Assembly: GCA_011947345.1 (NCBI GenBank)
Contig: JAAVTG010000957.1
Location: 1-64,000 of the forward strand
From: Phytophthora quininea
Taxonomy: Eukaryota; Oomycota; Peronosporomycetes; Peronosporales; Peronosporaceae
DNA length: 64,000 nt
Reading direction: 5' to 3'
In this document: positions 1-10,820 of the stretch, piece after piece
Position numbering within the stretch: position 1 is the stretch's first letter
How the letters are laid out: every line of letters starts with the position of its first letter
The notes under the pieces: model-generated
What the model saw: only the letters and a program-made list of their open reading frames with translations
Told to the model about the DNA's origin: nothing
The model's database searches: none
Position numbers and translations under genes: made by a program

Positions 1-285
1 CATTCACATCGAAGCGCACGTGGACGTTGTTGTTGTGAGTTAGGCCGCCGCCGATACGGAAGCGCCCGACGCGCTGGACGCCGCATCGCCGGCAGTAGAC
101 GTGTCCGAGGACTCTGCACGCAGCCCTCCGTTGGTCAGTCCTCGCGCGCCGCTGCCACGGGCAGCAGCGTAGGTCCTGCTCCGCCCGCCCACCATGGGCT
201 GCTGCTGCGATTTTTAGGGTTTAGGGTTAGGGCTTCACTCAGGCAAGTACAAGCACTTCAACGTGATGTTTTACCCTCTGGCGTC
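1..285 (+). other. Left flank, possible 3' end of an unidentified gene
   Basis: From about base 2 to 171 the + strand has an open-looking frame rich in Ala, Pro and Asp (for example VDVSEDSARSPPL) that ends at the TAG at 169-171, with one in-frame TAG near base 44. It could be the C-terminal end of a gene starting outside the window, with an intron or a base error, but I recognise no domain. Apart from the telomere-like repeat, the rest of this stretch shows nothing I can name. Confidence 0.2.
213..232 (+). repeat. Interstitial telomere-like repeat (TTTAGGG)n
   Basis: Two perfect TTTAGGG units followed by one TTAGGG. TTTAGGG is the telomere repeat of oomycetes and many plants. Only about three units are present and unique DNA continues on both sides, so this is an internal tract and not a chromosome end. 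It lies 53 bp upstream of the TA preceding the first pogo element. Confidence 0.6.
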
Positions 286-2041
286 TACCGACCCACCTTG
301 CTTATAGCCGACACCTGCTTGTAACGGACAGGTCACATGTAGCCAATCAGAGATCTTTGATAGTAGGGTAAGGGTGACTCCTCTTGTAACGGACAGTCAG
401 CAATCTCAGCCATTCATTGTTATTTCCTGAAGCCAGCTAGAGCCATTTCAGCTTCGCGCCGGCCAAGCGCAATGGCCAAGCGCAACTCCTACACCGCTGC
501 TGAGAAGCTGGAAATCGTCCAGCACTTGCAGCGCTACGATGACATTCGTGCCACTATTAACCTCTTTTTCAGCGATCTAGCTGTACACGCGTACGACAGT
601 AGAAGAAAGCTTATCCTAGAATGGCGTCAGAAGGAAGAAGAGCTTGAACGTGCATGCAGCACAGGAAGAGGCTCACAGCTCAAGAAGATTCGTCCTCCGG
701 GCCACACCCGGGCGCTGTCGGCTGACGCCGAGCTCCGATTGGTCGCTTGGATCAACGAGCTGCGTGAGGAGGGTGTACCTGTCTCGAACCTAATGCTGAG
801 GCTGCAGGCCTTAGAAATAGGGCGCGAAGAGGGCGCTGTAGGGTTCCAAGCATCGTGGTCGTGGTGCACTCGCTTGAAGGAAGACAATAGGCTGTCACTG
901 CGGTGTCGGACGCGCCAAGGGCAGACGCAGCCGGCTGAACTCGACAAGATCCGAGCCGATTTTGCGCGCCTTGTACAGGCAACTATGCAAGAACTCGGCG
1001 TGTCCACAGTCTACAATGCGGATCAATCAGGTAAACCAAGGTAATAAGATATTCTATTGTAAAGCCAGAACTAATAACATGTTGTTTGTGTCTAGCGGTA
1101 TTTTTGAATATCTGCCCAAGAAAACAATAAATGCTAGTGGCGAGAAAACAGTTTGGGTGCGCTGCGGTGGAAAGAGTAAAGAGAGCTACAGCGATGCTTC
1201 TCGGCGACTCCGAGGGCTACAAATACACGCCATTCGTTGTATTCAAGTCGAAACCGTCTGACAACACAGCTACTGCGGCCAGCAACATCAGTCTGCGCAA
1301 CGGTTTCGGCAAGATTGTTTGGAAGGAGATCGAGCGTGCAAAAGAGACTGGCCTACTGATCTACGGAAATGGAAAAGGTAAAACAATAATGCGGTACAAA
1401 TGGCTTTTGATTTATCTAACTGAAATCGTGTTTTCTAGCGTGGTGGAACAGATTTTTGTCAGTTGCGTTTTTACGTTTTCATTTTGCTGAGCGCCAATTC
1501 CCCGAGAAACCTGTGCTGTTGCTGTGGGACGATTTTTCGGGGCATTGGACTCCCGACGTGGTCACCTACGCTCGCGGCATCAACGTAGTGCTACTGAAAG
1601 TCCTCCCTAATGCTACTTCGGTTTGCCAGCCGACAGATGTGGCCTGGAATCGGCCCTTTAAGGACCGTATGCGTCTGTTCTGGGTGGGTGAGCTGCGTCG
1701 TCAGCTCCGCCAGCGGGAGCAGGGCGTGAAATTCCGCCTGAGGCCTCCATCTCGCTCTGATATTGCGAGATGGATCTGGCGCTCGTGGAACCTTTTGAGC
1801 TTAGCTATTATAGCGTCCGACCACAAAAAGGCAGAAATCTACGTCTCGGATATAGATAGAGAGGCAAGCGAGGTGGTGGAGCGCCTGCAGGAACTGGGTG
1901 TCGCCGACGACAATGAGCTGGACTCGGATGACGATTTTGAATAAACTTGCTTCCTTTGCTGTTGACTGTGTCTTTTTGTGTTCGAGTGCAAAAACTCACT
2001 TCAAGATTATACTTGTCGGCTATAAGCAAGGTGGGTCGGTA
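286..2041 (+). mobile_element. pogo-type DNA transposon, copy 1
   Basis: The ends are perfect 28-bp terminal inverted repeats (286-313 and 2014-2041, including the flanking TA). The element proper begins CCGACCCACCTTGC and is bordered by TA on both sides, as expected for TA target duplication in the Tc1/mariner/pogo superfamily. It carries one transposase gene. Only 14 bp (2042-2055) separate it from a second copy. The two copies differ by only four small deletions that I could find. Confidence 0.9.
472..1944 (+). pseudogene. pogo transposase, copy 1 (frameshifted)
   Basis: Same three-exon gene as copy 2: exon 1 472-1040, exon 2 1096 to about 1377, exon 3 to 1944. Exon 2 is 5 bp shorter than in copy 2, from loss of GA in two GAGA tracts and one A in an A run, so the frame after the first catalytic Asp is lost. 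As written it cannot make a full transposase. All differences lie in dinucleotide or homopolymer tracts, so this may be sequencing error and not decay. Confidence 0.8.
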
Positions 2042-2055
2042 CTTCCTTAGTTCTC

Positions 2056-3817
2056 TACCGACCCACCTTGCTTATAGCCGACACCTGCTTGTAACGGACA
2101 GGTCACATGTAGCCAATCAGAGATCTTTGATAGTAGGGTAAGGGTGACTCCTCTTGTAACGGACAGTCAGCAATCTCAGCCATTCATTGTTATTTCCTGA
2201 AGCCAGCTAGAGCCATTTCAGCTTCGCGCCGGCCAAGCGCAATGGCCAAGCGCAACTCCTACACCGCTGCTGAGAAGCTGGAAATCGTCCAGCACTTGCA
2301 GCGCTACGATGACATTCGTGCCACTATTAACCTCTTTTTCAGCGATCTAGCTGTACACGCGTACGACAGTAGAAGAAAGCTTATCCTAGAATGGCGTCAG
2401 AAGGAAGAAGAGCTTGAACGTGCATGCAGCACAGGAAGAGGCTCACAGCTCAAGAAGATTCGTCCTCCGGGCCACACCCGGGCGCTGTCGGCTGACGCCG
2501 AGCTCCGATTGGTCGCTTGGATCAACGAGCTGCGTGAGGAGGGTGTACCTGTCTCGAACCTAATGCTGAGGCTGCAGGCCTTAGAAATAGGGCGCGAAGA
2601 GGGCGCTGTAGGGTTCCAAGCATCGTGGTCGTGGTGCACTCGCTTGAAGGAAGACAATAGGCTGTCACTGCGGTGTCGGACGCGCCAAGGGCAGACGCAG
2701 CCGGCTGAACTCGACAAGATCCGAGCCGATTTTGCGCGCCTTGTACAGGCAACTATGCAAGAACTCGGCGTGTCCACAGTCTACAATGCGGATCAATCAG
2801 GTAAACCAAGGTAATAAGATATTCTATTGTAAAGCCAGAACTAATAACATGTTGTTTGTGTCTAGCGGTATTTTTGAATATCTGCCCAAGAAAACAATAA
2901 ATGCTAGTGGCGAGAAAACAGTTTGGGTGCGCTGCGGTGGAAAGAGTAAAGAGAGAGCTACAGCGATGCTTCTCGGCGACTCCGAGGGCTACAAATACAC
3001 GCCATTCGTTGTATTCAAGTCGAAACCGTCTGACAACACAGCTACTGCGGCCAGCAACATCAGTCTGCGCAACGGTTTCGGCAAGATTGTTTGGAAGGAG
3101 ATCGAGAGCGTGCAAAAAGAGACTGGCCTACTGATCTACGGAAATGGAAAAGGTAAAACAATAATGCGGTACAAATGGCTTTTGATTTATCTAACTGAAA
3201 TCGTGTTTTCTAGCGTGGTGGAACAGATTTTTGTCAGTTGCGTTTTTACGTTTTCATTTTGCTGAGCGCCAATTCCCCGAGAAACCTGTGCTGTTGCTGT
3301 GGGACGATTTTTCGGGGCATTGGACTCCCGACGTGGTCACCTACGCTCGCGGCATCAACGTAGTGCTACTGAAAGTCCTCCCTAATGCTACTTCGGTTTG
3401 CCAGCCGACAGATGTGGCCTGGAATCGGCCCTTTAAGGACCGTATGCGTCTGTTCTGGGTGGGTGAGCTGCGTCGTCAGCTCCGCCAGCGGGAGCAGGGC
3501 GTGAAATTCCGCCTGAGGCCTCCATCTCGCTCTGATATTGCGAGATGGATCTGGCGCTCGTGGAACCTTTTGAGCTTAGCTATTATAGCGTCCGACCACA
3601 AAAAGGCAGAAATCTACGTCTCGGATATAGATAGAGAGGCAAGCGAGGTGGTGGAGCGCCTGCAGGAACTGGGTGTCGCCGACGACAATGAGCTGGACTC
3701 GGATGACGATTTTGAATAAACTTGCTTCCTTTGCTGTTGACTGTGTCTTTTTTGTGTTCGAGTGCAAAAACTCACTTCAAGATTATACTTGTCGGCTATA
3801 AGCAAGGTGGGTCGGTA
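2056..3817 (+). mobile_element. pogo-type DNA transposon, copy 2 (intact)
   Basis: The same 28-bp inverted repeats as copy 1 begin at 2056 and end at 3817, again with TA at each border. Length is 1762 bp against 1756 bp for copy 1; the difference equals the four small indels (2+2+1+1 bases). The right border lies only 25 bp past the stop codon of NAA25, so the element sits in or just beyond that gene's 3' untranslated region. Confidence 0.9.
2242..3719 (+). CDS. pogo-family transposase, copy 2
   Basis: Joining 2242-2810, 2866-3152 and 3214-3719 gives 453 aa without breaks; both introns (55 and 61 bp) are GT-AG. The N-terminal half has a CENP-B/Tc5-like helix-turn-helix layout (SYTAAEKLEIVQHLQ and a second helical part near residues 80-140). 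The DDE catalytic core follows: first Asp in YNADQSG, second in LLLWDDFSGHW, third likely in QPTDVAWNRPFKD. The acidic tail ends DSDDDFE. It is expected to cut and rejoin the inverted repeats at TA. Spliced reading is required, because the frame change at intron 1 uses the donor at 2811. Confidence 0.85.
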
Positions 3818-3842
3818 CTACGGGGACCTTGGTAGGGCCGCC

Positions 3843-6777
3843 TTACTTCTGCAAAATGGCGCGGATACTGACGCATCGGTCGCGCAGGAGCTGCTCCATT
3901 CGCAACTGCAGCGACTTGTACGACTTGACCACATTGTCGTGAGCCTTTTGCTGGGTTTGGGCTCGCACCGAAGACGACACGTCACTGGCGGCGTTAGACA
4001 CCAGCTGAAGCTGCGCGATGTACGCCTCCAGTGCACTCAGATCCTCTTGCATGTGCTTGAGAAGATTGCGCAGCGCGTTGGCGCTGGCTGTGAGCTGCTC
4101 GCTCCTCTTGCCCTTCTTCTTGTGCACAGCGCGATGGGCGATGGCCAACGCGCTCAGGGACGACAGGCCGCAATCCAACAGCAGTGCTGAAAGAGCAGAC
4201 ACGCCATAGGGAGACAAGGCCACCACCTCGCTGTTGGAACGGGTGGGCGTGAACACCAACGATGCCTGGAGCTCCTCTACGATCGCGGTGAAGTCGCTCT
4301 GGAGCTGTTCAAGTGCTGCAGCTGAATCGCTTTCGCTGCCGTTAACAGCGCCAACAAACTTTACAGACAGACCGATCGCCTTAGAACTCCACTTCCAGAG
4401 TTTCTCCTGTAGGTGCAAGGACGCAGAATTCGAACTGGCGAGGTGTAATTGACTGACATGCTCGTCGTACTCCTTCGAGTAACTCTCCATCGCTGCCTCA
4501 TCATCCATAGCAAGACTTCGGAGCAGCTTTGGTACAAGCACGCGGAGCTTTAGCCACACCAGCGACGAGTTCGTGTCAGCAGATCGATCGCATTCCACGA
4601 GACGCGCAGTATCCTGTGCGAATTGGTCGCCTGTAGGGATCTGCTCCTTGGAAGTCCAGTGGACAATGATCTCGCGGTGTTGATTGTGCGAAAGCTGGGA
4701 GCCATCCACCACAAGCATGCTATCTATGTCAGCAATTTTTGTTCAAGACTAGCTGAAGTCACGAACTCGTGCAGCTTTGCGGGGCCAAGCGATAAAGCGT
4801 CGAGCAGCTCGAACCGCAAGGTTTCTCCCTTGGTGATGGCGAGTGTGTGAGACTTCTTCATACGTTTGTGCAAGAACTTTGACATGTCGATAACCTTCGA
4901 GTAGACACCGAGACGGTAAGAGCGGGCAATGTACTCCGGCGTGTCGTTCGCGGTGCTGCGGTGCAAAGCTGCGATCCGATTAAGCAGCTTTTGGGCCTCC
5001 GAGAATTGGCACAAGTTGAGCATTTTGTCCAGCACCAAGTACGACAGAGAGTCCAACTGCACGTATTTCACGTCCAGCTCGGCGTGGCGACTCAGCATGG
5101 CCTCTGCGGCTCCGAGGTATCCATACACCCGAGAGAGAATCAACTTCATCTGGAAGTTGTATGCGCTCTTCTCAAGCCCGTACTCGAGCAGTGCGGCGGC
5201 ACGTTCGAGATACTCGCGGTGTCCACTGGATTGCTGGAACAAATCCAACAAAAATGCGTGGCGAGTAGCAACAAGTCGTCCGTGGGCTGTACCTCCCGTT
5301 GTCCGCCAGCGCTGCCGACGTTGATCCAGCTAGTGGCTTCATACTCACCCTCGAGCTCTTTCACTACACGTTCCAGGTCTTTAATTTCAAACGAGTCGAA
5401 GGATCCTAGGAATCGGAGCGTCTTTAGAGCTAGCAGCCGTCGGTTCAGGTTGCCAAGACCTTCCGTGCGGACCTTCTCGTCGACGTCCTCGGTGGTTGGC
5501 ACATTCTTGAGAAGGCGTGAAGACTTCTCCGACATCGTGGAGAAATAATCCGTTAGCTTGGTCTTTGCCGAAGCTGATACTGATGCGCTGTCCTTGAGAT
5601 AGAGCGAGAAGAATTGCTTTAAATCGGTAAAGCAGCACGCCTTCGTGTAAAAACGATCAGCGTATGCAACGATGAGCTCTTGCAGCTTCTCCTCAACTTG
5701 GCCCACTTGCGGTGCTGACAGTGCATTCAGACGCCGCAAGATTTCGCTCATGACATGGATTTTCGCGAGAGCAGGCCCGCGGATCCGCTCATTGCCCGGG
5801 CGAGACTGCAATTCGTCAAGGAAATCAGTGATCTCCTGATCAAACGCAAGCAACTCCTCACCGGAACGCGTTGGCTCCTCTTCGAATCGTGCAGCGATGT
5901 ACTCCTTCAGGAAGGTCCAGTCATCGGCATTGTACTCCTCCAGCAGCCTCCGGTTCACTGCAGCGCAACGGCCCCAGTTGCTCACGTTCTTTGCCAGCGT
6001 GGCTTCCAGCGACAATCTGTCGATCGCCTGCATCGGCCCCAATTCGATCTCTTCATCGTATACGCCCTCGCCTTCCATGGCTCGTCCCATGGGAACCACC
6101 TGCTTGTCCTTCTTCTCCTTGCCGTCGGTCTCGGGCTTGACAAACTCGTCAAACGCCTGCAGCGCGTCTGCGTGCTTGTCCTGCAGCTGCATCATGAGCA
6201 GCGCCAGCTGCAGCGCCTCCCCGTCGTCCGACCCAGAGTCCCTCAGGGTCTTGAGCAGCATCTTCTCGGCCAGAGCGAGCATCCTGGCGGGGGTTCCGCC
6301 GTGATCCACCTGCAGCATCATGCTCAGCGCGGCCCAGCACACATACTTGATGTTGCCAAAGTTCTTGAACATCTTGAGTGCCGTCTGCTGCTGCTTGAGG
6401 AACTCCCCGCGCTTGGCGTAGGCCACGAACAGCGACTGGAACAGCTCTTCGTTGGGCGGGCTGCTGACGGCGCATGCATGCTCGAACGTCGGCAGCATCT
6501 CGTGCTCGCAGCCGCTTAGCTTGAAGACCAGGTTCATCGTGTTGAGCAGCGTGTCGTCCGTGGGCTGGTGGCGCTGCACGCGGCGGCAAATGTCCAGCGC
6601 CTCGTCCACGCGGCCCGTGCGCTCCAGGCAGTGCGCCTTGAGCACCTGCACGATGTCCAGCGCCGCCACGCGCTTGTGCGTGCACAGCTTGATGGCCGCT
6701 TTGTAGTTGCGCGCGTCGATGGCGTCGTAGATGGGCCGCACGTAGCGCGCCATGAGCCGCGCGCCGTCGTCCGCCAT
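3843..6777 (-). CDS. NAA25: N-alpha-acetyltransferase NatB auxiliary subunit (NAA25/Mdm20)
   Basis: The start MADDGARLMARYVRPIYD is followed by TPR-like helical repeats (DARNYKAAIKLC, RTGRVDEALDICRR, KHADALQAFDEF), typical of the NAA25/Mdm20 family. This protein is the ribosome-anchoring partner of NAA20 in NatB, which acetylates Met-Asp/Glu/Asn/Gln N termini. About 978 aa when reconstructed, near the family's usual length. Two single-base frameshifts break it: at the A5 run 5250-5254 (protein continues LLDLFQQSSGHREYL) and near the T5 run 4736-4740 (continues DSMLVVDGSQLSHNQ). Both look like one lost homopolymer base. No introns are needed. The pogo element ends 25 bp downstream. Confidence 0.85.
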
Positions 6778-6914
6778 CCCCGCCTGGGTTGTAATAGATC
6801 CGACGCAAAATGGCCCCAGCCAATTGTATCACATACAAATGCCAAGATAAATTCGTGGCCCCACGCTCATGAGCCTCTGCGCGTGAGCTTTTCGACCACT
6901 TTCAGATTGACGCG

Positions 6915-7803
6915 ATGGCGAGCAAGGTGCTGCAGGCCGCGAAGACCTTGCGCCGCGGCGCGGTGAACCGCATGGCGCGTCGCACATTCTCCGATGCTCA
7001 AGTGCCGGGCACGCGTGCGGACAAGTTTGGTGTGCGTTGGTAGCTAGCTGCTGCACTGGTGTTTGTCTGCAGGCTGCTGACACCTTCGTTGTTGCAATGC
7101 ACAGCCAGTGTCCTGGAGCGGCCTCGCGCTTGCCGGTGTGGTTGGCAGCGGTGTCGTGTACTATTACTATTCGGAGAAGGACCGACTGCAGACACAGAGT
7201 GCGTAGATACACGACTGAGATGAAAGCATGCTGAGCTGTGGACTGATGTGTTGATGCTGCTTTGTGCTGCCGGCAGCCACGTCCAAGGTGACTTCCATCG
7301 GCAAGCCGCTTCTGGGCGGACCGTGGACGTTGGTGGACTGCGACACGAAGCGCGCTGTGACCGACGCGTCGTTCCGCGGCAAGTATGCGCTGCTGTACTT
7401 TGGCTTCACGCACTGCCCCGACATTTGCCCCAACGAGCTGGTGCGCATCGGCGACGTGCTGGACAAGCTGGAGGCGGAAAAGTTACCCGAGGTCGTGCCG
7501 CTCTTCGTGACGGTGGACCCCAAGCGCGACACGGTGGCCCAGATGCAGGCCTACAAGGCCGACTTCCATCCCAAGTTCAAGATGCTCACCGGCACGCGCG
7601 ACCAGGTCGCGGACATCACCAAGGCCTACCGCGTGTACTTTTCCAAGGCGGACGAGAACGAAGACGACGACGACGACTACCTGGTGGACCACTCCATCGT
7701 GATGTATTTGGTGGGCCCCGATGGCGAGTTCCTCGACTTCTTTACGCAGAATGCGCGCGTGGACGACATTGCTGCGAAGATCAAGACATATGTGAAGGCG
7801 TAG
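6915..7803 (+). CDS. SCO1: SCO1/SenC cytochrome c oxidase copper chaperone
   Basis: Join 6915-7029, 7109-7198 and 7277-7803 gives 243 aa. The N terminus is basic and arginine-rich (MASKVLQAAKTLRRG), as in mitochondrial presequences. One membrane segment follows (GLALAGVVGSGVVYYYY), then a thioredoxin-like domain with the copper-binding CxxxC motif in THCPDICPNEL and the distal His in YLVDHSIVMYL. In this family these residues deliver copper to the CuA site of COX2 in the inner membrane. An acidic insert (ENEDDDDDY) precedes the His. Exon 1 and the second exon are too short to appear as long open frames; the donor at 7199 and acceptor at 7276 keep the frame. The gene is divergent from NAA25, 138 bp away. 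Confidence 0.88.
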
Positions 7804-7851
7804 TGGCGGGATCTCCACGTAGACACTCGAGCAGTAAATAAACTTGTCAGG

Positions 7852-8225
7852 TCAGGTCGTGAAATAGTGCAGAATGAGTTTGTTGCCGCGGCAAGCCCAT
7901 CGTTTCCCTTGCTGCAGCCGCCGGAACTTGCCGTTTCTAATTCGTCCGTCGACCTTGGTCATTAGAGTGTTGCAAATTTCCACGTAGTGTTCGAACTCTT
8001 CGTCGCTCTCACAGTCGAAGCTTTCAAACTGCGTTTAGACTCGTCGAGAATACAATTACGGTTATTGGGTTGTACCAGGCACCGGTGGTCGGTAACGGAG
8101 CCGGTCACTGCTCTACGTCGAAATCCGAGATCAGCAGGGAGGTTTAGAGAGGTAGCAGTGAAGAGGCTGCGATTGCACTGCTCGGACAATTGTCCGTCCA
8201 AAGCCATGGGTTTCAGCATCACCAC
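7852..8225 (-). CDS. Unidentified small protein (frameshifted)
   Basis: Reading from the ATG at 8225, the frame gives about 64 residues ending LDESKR. The following frame, entered after a probable lost base near 8031, gives a convincing charged continuation (QFESFDCESDEEFEHYV, then a basic tail with GKRWACRGNK) to the stop at 7852. Combined length is about 124 aa. I recognise no family. An alternative is an AG acceptor next to 8031. It begins 10 bp after the stop of the coiled-coil gene on the same strand, so the two might be parts of one broken gene. Confidence 0.35.
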
Positions 8226-8234
8226 GGTCTTATC

Positions 8235-8869
8235 CTAGAGCATTTCTTCAAGCTCCATCAAGACAGCGCTGAGTTGTCCTTCTAACCGCTTGGTCTCCTT
8301 CTTGGCCGCGTCGCGTTCAGACTCGGCAACATTCACCTTTGCCTGCGCCTCGGCTAATACTTGAGCGGCATTCTTCGCTGCGGCCTGCTTTTACACTTTT
8401 CATCGCGTGTCGCCGCGCGCTGCAACAGCAAATATGAGTCCACCTCGCTCTACATACAAGTCGCCAGCTTTTGCAGTTTACCTTCTCGTTAGCTTCTTCC
8501 TCGCGTTCCAGTACCGCCTCCTCTCGCTCTCTCCTCAGCTCTTCGGGTCGGAACTCTTCCTGTCTGGCCTCCCAGGCCTCAAACCGCTTGTCCAGATTGC
8601 TACGCATCTGCTGCTGCTTGGCGGTGGACGCCTCGGGGAAGTCTTAACGCCGCAACCACATCTGCTTCTTGACGCGCTCCGTTTCGAAAACAAGAATGAG
8701 TTTGGGCGCTAAAGGCGGTCACGGCCACGGCGGTGGCCCCGTTGGCGCGGAGGAAGAAGCACCCGATGGCGTAGACGAGAGCCACCGAGACAGTCCGCAG
8801 CAAAACGGTCTACGACAACAGCAGCAGCAGCAGGAAGACGGCAGCGCCATGGCCAACGTAGAACACCAT
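8235..8869 (-). CDS. Putative membrane and coiled-coil protein (broken)
   Basis: Possible start at 8869 (MVFYVGHGAAVFLLLLLLS), then after an in-frame TAG a second hydrophobic stretch (SVALVYAIGCFFLRANG). One shift later comes LILVFETERVKKQMWLRR, a TAA, and a long charged coiled coil (DKRFEAWEARQEEFRPEEL). A GT-AG intron at 8385-8481 joins EEEANEK to AAAKNAAQVLAEAQ, and the helix continues to EEML at the stop 8235. The layout (N-terminal membrane segments, C-terminal coiled coil) is clear, the family is not. Two stops and at least one frameshift remain unexplained; base errors are likely given the neighbours. Confidence 0.4.
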
Positions 8870-9026
8870 ACCTTGGCGTCGGGATCTGCATGATCACCTA
8901 TCAGTTGACGGCTACATTCCCCGTATAATGACATTCACCATGTCACTATATAGAGTTGCTGCTCGACAACGGCCACTCCACAGAATTGTCAAGCGAGGTC
9001 CATTGCTGCTGCTGCCTGTGTCGACC

Positions 9027-10656
9027 ATGGCGAAGCGACGCAACGAGAACGGCCAGATGCGCCGCGAGGAGTACGAGGCTGCGGACGAGGTCGCCAGCGA
9101 CTCCTTCGAGATCGGCTTCCAGCGCGCGTCCGAAGACTCGATCCGCAAGCGCAAGATCGTCAAGGCTCGCGTCGGCGGCCGCCCTCCAGCTGCCAAGCCC
9201 GCGGCTGCCGCTGCGCCTTCATCCCCGCCAAGAGCAACCCGTTCGGAGGCTTCCAGGTGGGAAATGTGCTGCTAGTTTGCTGGTTTATGAATGGCTTTCT
9301 TATTGATGTTGTTCGGTTGCTTTAGGGACTGACGACCGCCAAACCTGCTGCTGCGAACCCCTTCGCGGGATTTTCGGGACTGACGGAAGCTGCTAACGCC
9401 CCGACAGTAGAGGAAATTGCGGTGACTACCAGCTCCACCACGTCGGGGAGTTATCAGGAGGCCATGGAGGGACTCAACAAGGAGTTCCTGGCGTTTGTCA
9501 ATGGACAGGCCCAGCAGAACCCGAGTGTGAGCTGGGAGGCTGCTATTCAGGTGTGCATTGGTCGCTGGAAGGATTGTAGAGTAACCAGGAGCTAACTCGT
9601 GAACTCTGTGCAGGATTACTTGAAGTACGCGGCTGAGATTGGGTCCAAGCACTCGTCGACCAAACCTGTTGCCATCAACGAGCAGTCCAATCGTGCAACA
9701 CCTGCACCATTTTCGTTTGGTGCCTCTGCGAGTTCAAAGCCTATTGATGCGTCACCTGCAGCCAAACCGGCGCTGTCGTTCGGTGGGAGCAGTAAGTTCT
9801 TTTCAGCGGCAAATGCAGAACCTGTTGCTGCCCCTGCTCCCGCGTTTTCGTTCGGTGGCAGCACTGCTCCCAAAAGAGTGACGACGAACCCGCAAAGACC
9901 CCTGCCACCAGTGGTTTTTCATTCGGTGGCGGAGGCAGTTCTCTCTTCTCGAAGAAATCCGACTTGGCGGAGGAGAAGGTCACTCCTGCGTTCTCGTTCG
10001 GAGCTCTGCCAAAGCCTGCAGCTCCTGCAACTTCCTCAGCCTCCACAGGTGGCTTTTCATTTGGGAACTTGACTGCCGCCAAGCCTGTTGAATCAAATGC
10101 GCCGACGGCTACGTCGTTCAGCTTTGGAGCTTCTGCAGCTTCGACGAGTGCTGCTGCTCCGGCGCAAGACGAAGACGAGGAGCAGATTGGACGCGAGGAA
10201 GCCACCGTTATCCTCAAGGTACATGCTGGTCCTGTTATTACCCCCTCGCTTGTTGTACTTGTCGGGCTAAGCACTGTTGTATCTCTGGGGTGTGCTGCTC
10301 AGAGTGATTCGCCCGACGACGACTGCACGTTCGAGGTGGAGAAGGCCAAGGTCTTCGAGTTCAAGAAGGACGAGAAGCGTTGGGCAGACAAGGGCGTGCA
10401 TCCGCTCAAGGTGCTCGTCAGCAAAGACACCAAGAGCGGCCGCATCCTGGTTCGCAACGAGATCGGCAAGATTGTGCTGAACACGGCGCTCTACAAGGGC
10501 CTGAAGGTGCATCCCCACGAGGCCAAGGGCAAGAAGACAGGAGTGACGCTGGCGCTGCAGGTGGACGGCGCGCTGACGCAGTTCCTCCTCAAGGTGAACG
10601 CCGCGCGAGTAGACGAGTTCATCAAGGCGCTCGAATCGGCCAGTGACTCGTCCTAA
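9027..10656 (+). CDS. NUP50: NUP50-like nucleoporin with Ran-binding domain
   Basis: Join 9027-9256, 9326-9550, 9614-10218 and 10303-10656. The start MAKRRNENGQMRREEY with the basic run RKRKIVKAR resembles the importin-alpha-binding N terminus of NUP50. The centre holds phenylalanine-glycine repeats (FSFG at least five times, SFGG, NPFAGF). The C-terminal ~115 aa form a RanBP1-type domain (DDDCTFEVEKAKVFEF, GRILVRNEIGKIVLN). The expected role is at the nuclear pore basket, releasing cargo from importin alpha with RanGTP. Two single-base shifts: near 9196-9214 before FIPAKSNPFGGFQ, and in the A4 run 9872-9875 before SDDEPAKTPATSG. Three short GT-AG introns. Confidence 0.82.
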
Positions 10657-10820
10657 AACCGTCTTCCTGAATAATAACCGTCTGTCCTCCAGCGTCCTCC
10701 AAAAAGCCCTGTTTAGCCTGTCTTTTTAGCATTAGTAAAACTCTTGATTTGGAACTACCACACATAAACGCCGACAAGCCCGACACCAGTCGATGCTTGG
10801 CCATCACAATTGCTCTCGAC

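Noticed and set aside
213..232. True telomere at the window start
   Set aside because: Only about three repeat units, with unique sequence on both sides.
5755..6519. 254-codon + strand open frame opposite NAA25
   Set aside because: Composition (Leu/Gln/Arg-rich) is that of a reversed GC-rich gene; the - strand encodes a recognisable NAA25.
6149..6838. 229-codon - strand frame overlapping the NAA25 5' half
   Set aside because: Out-of-frame reading of the same gene with very high Arg/Ala content.
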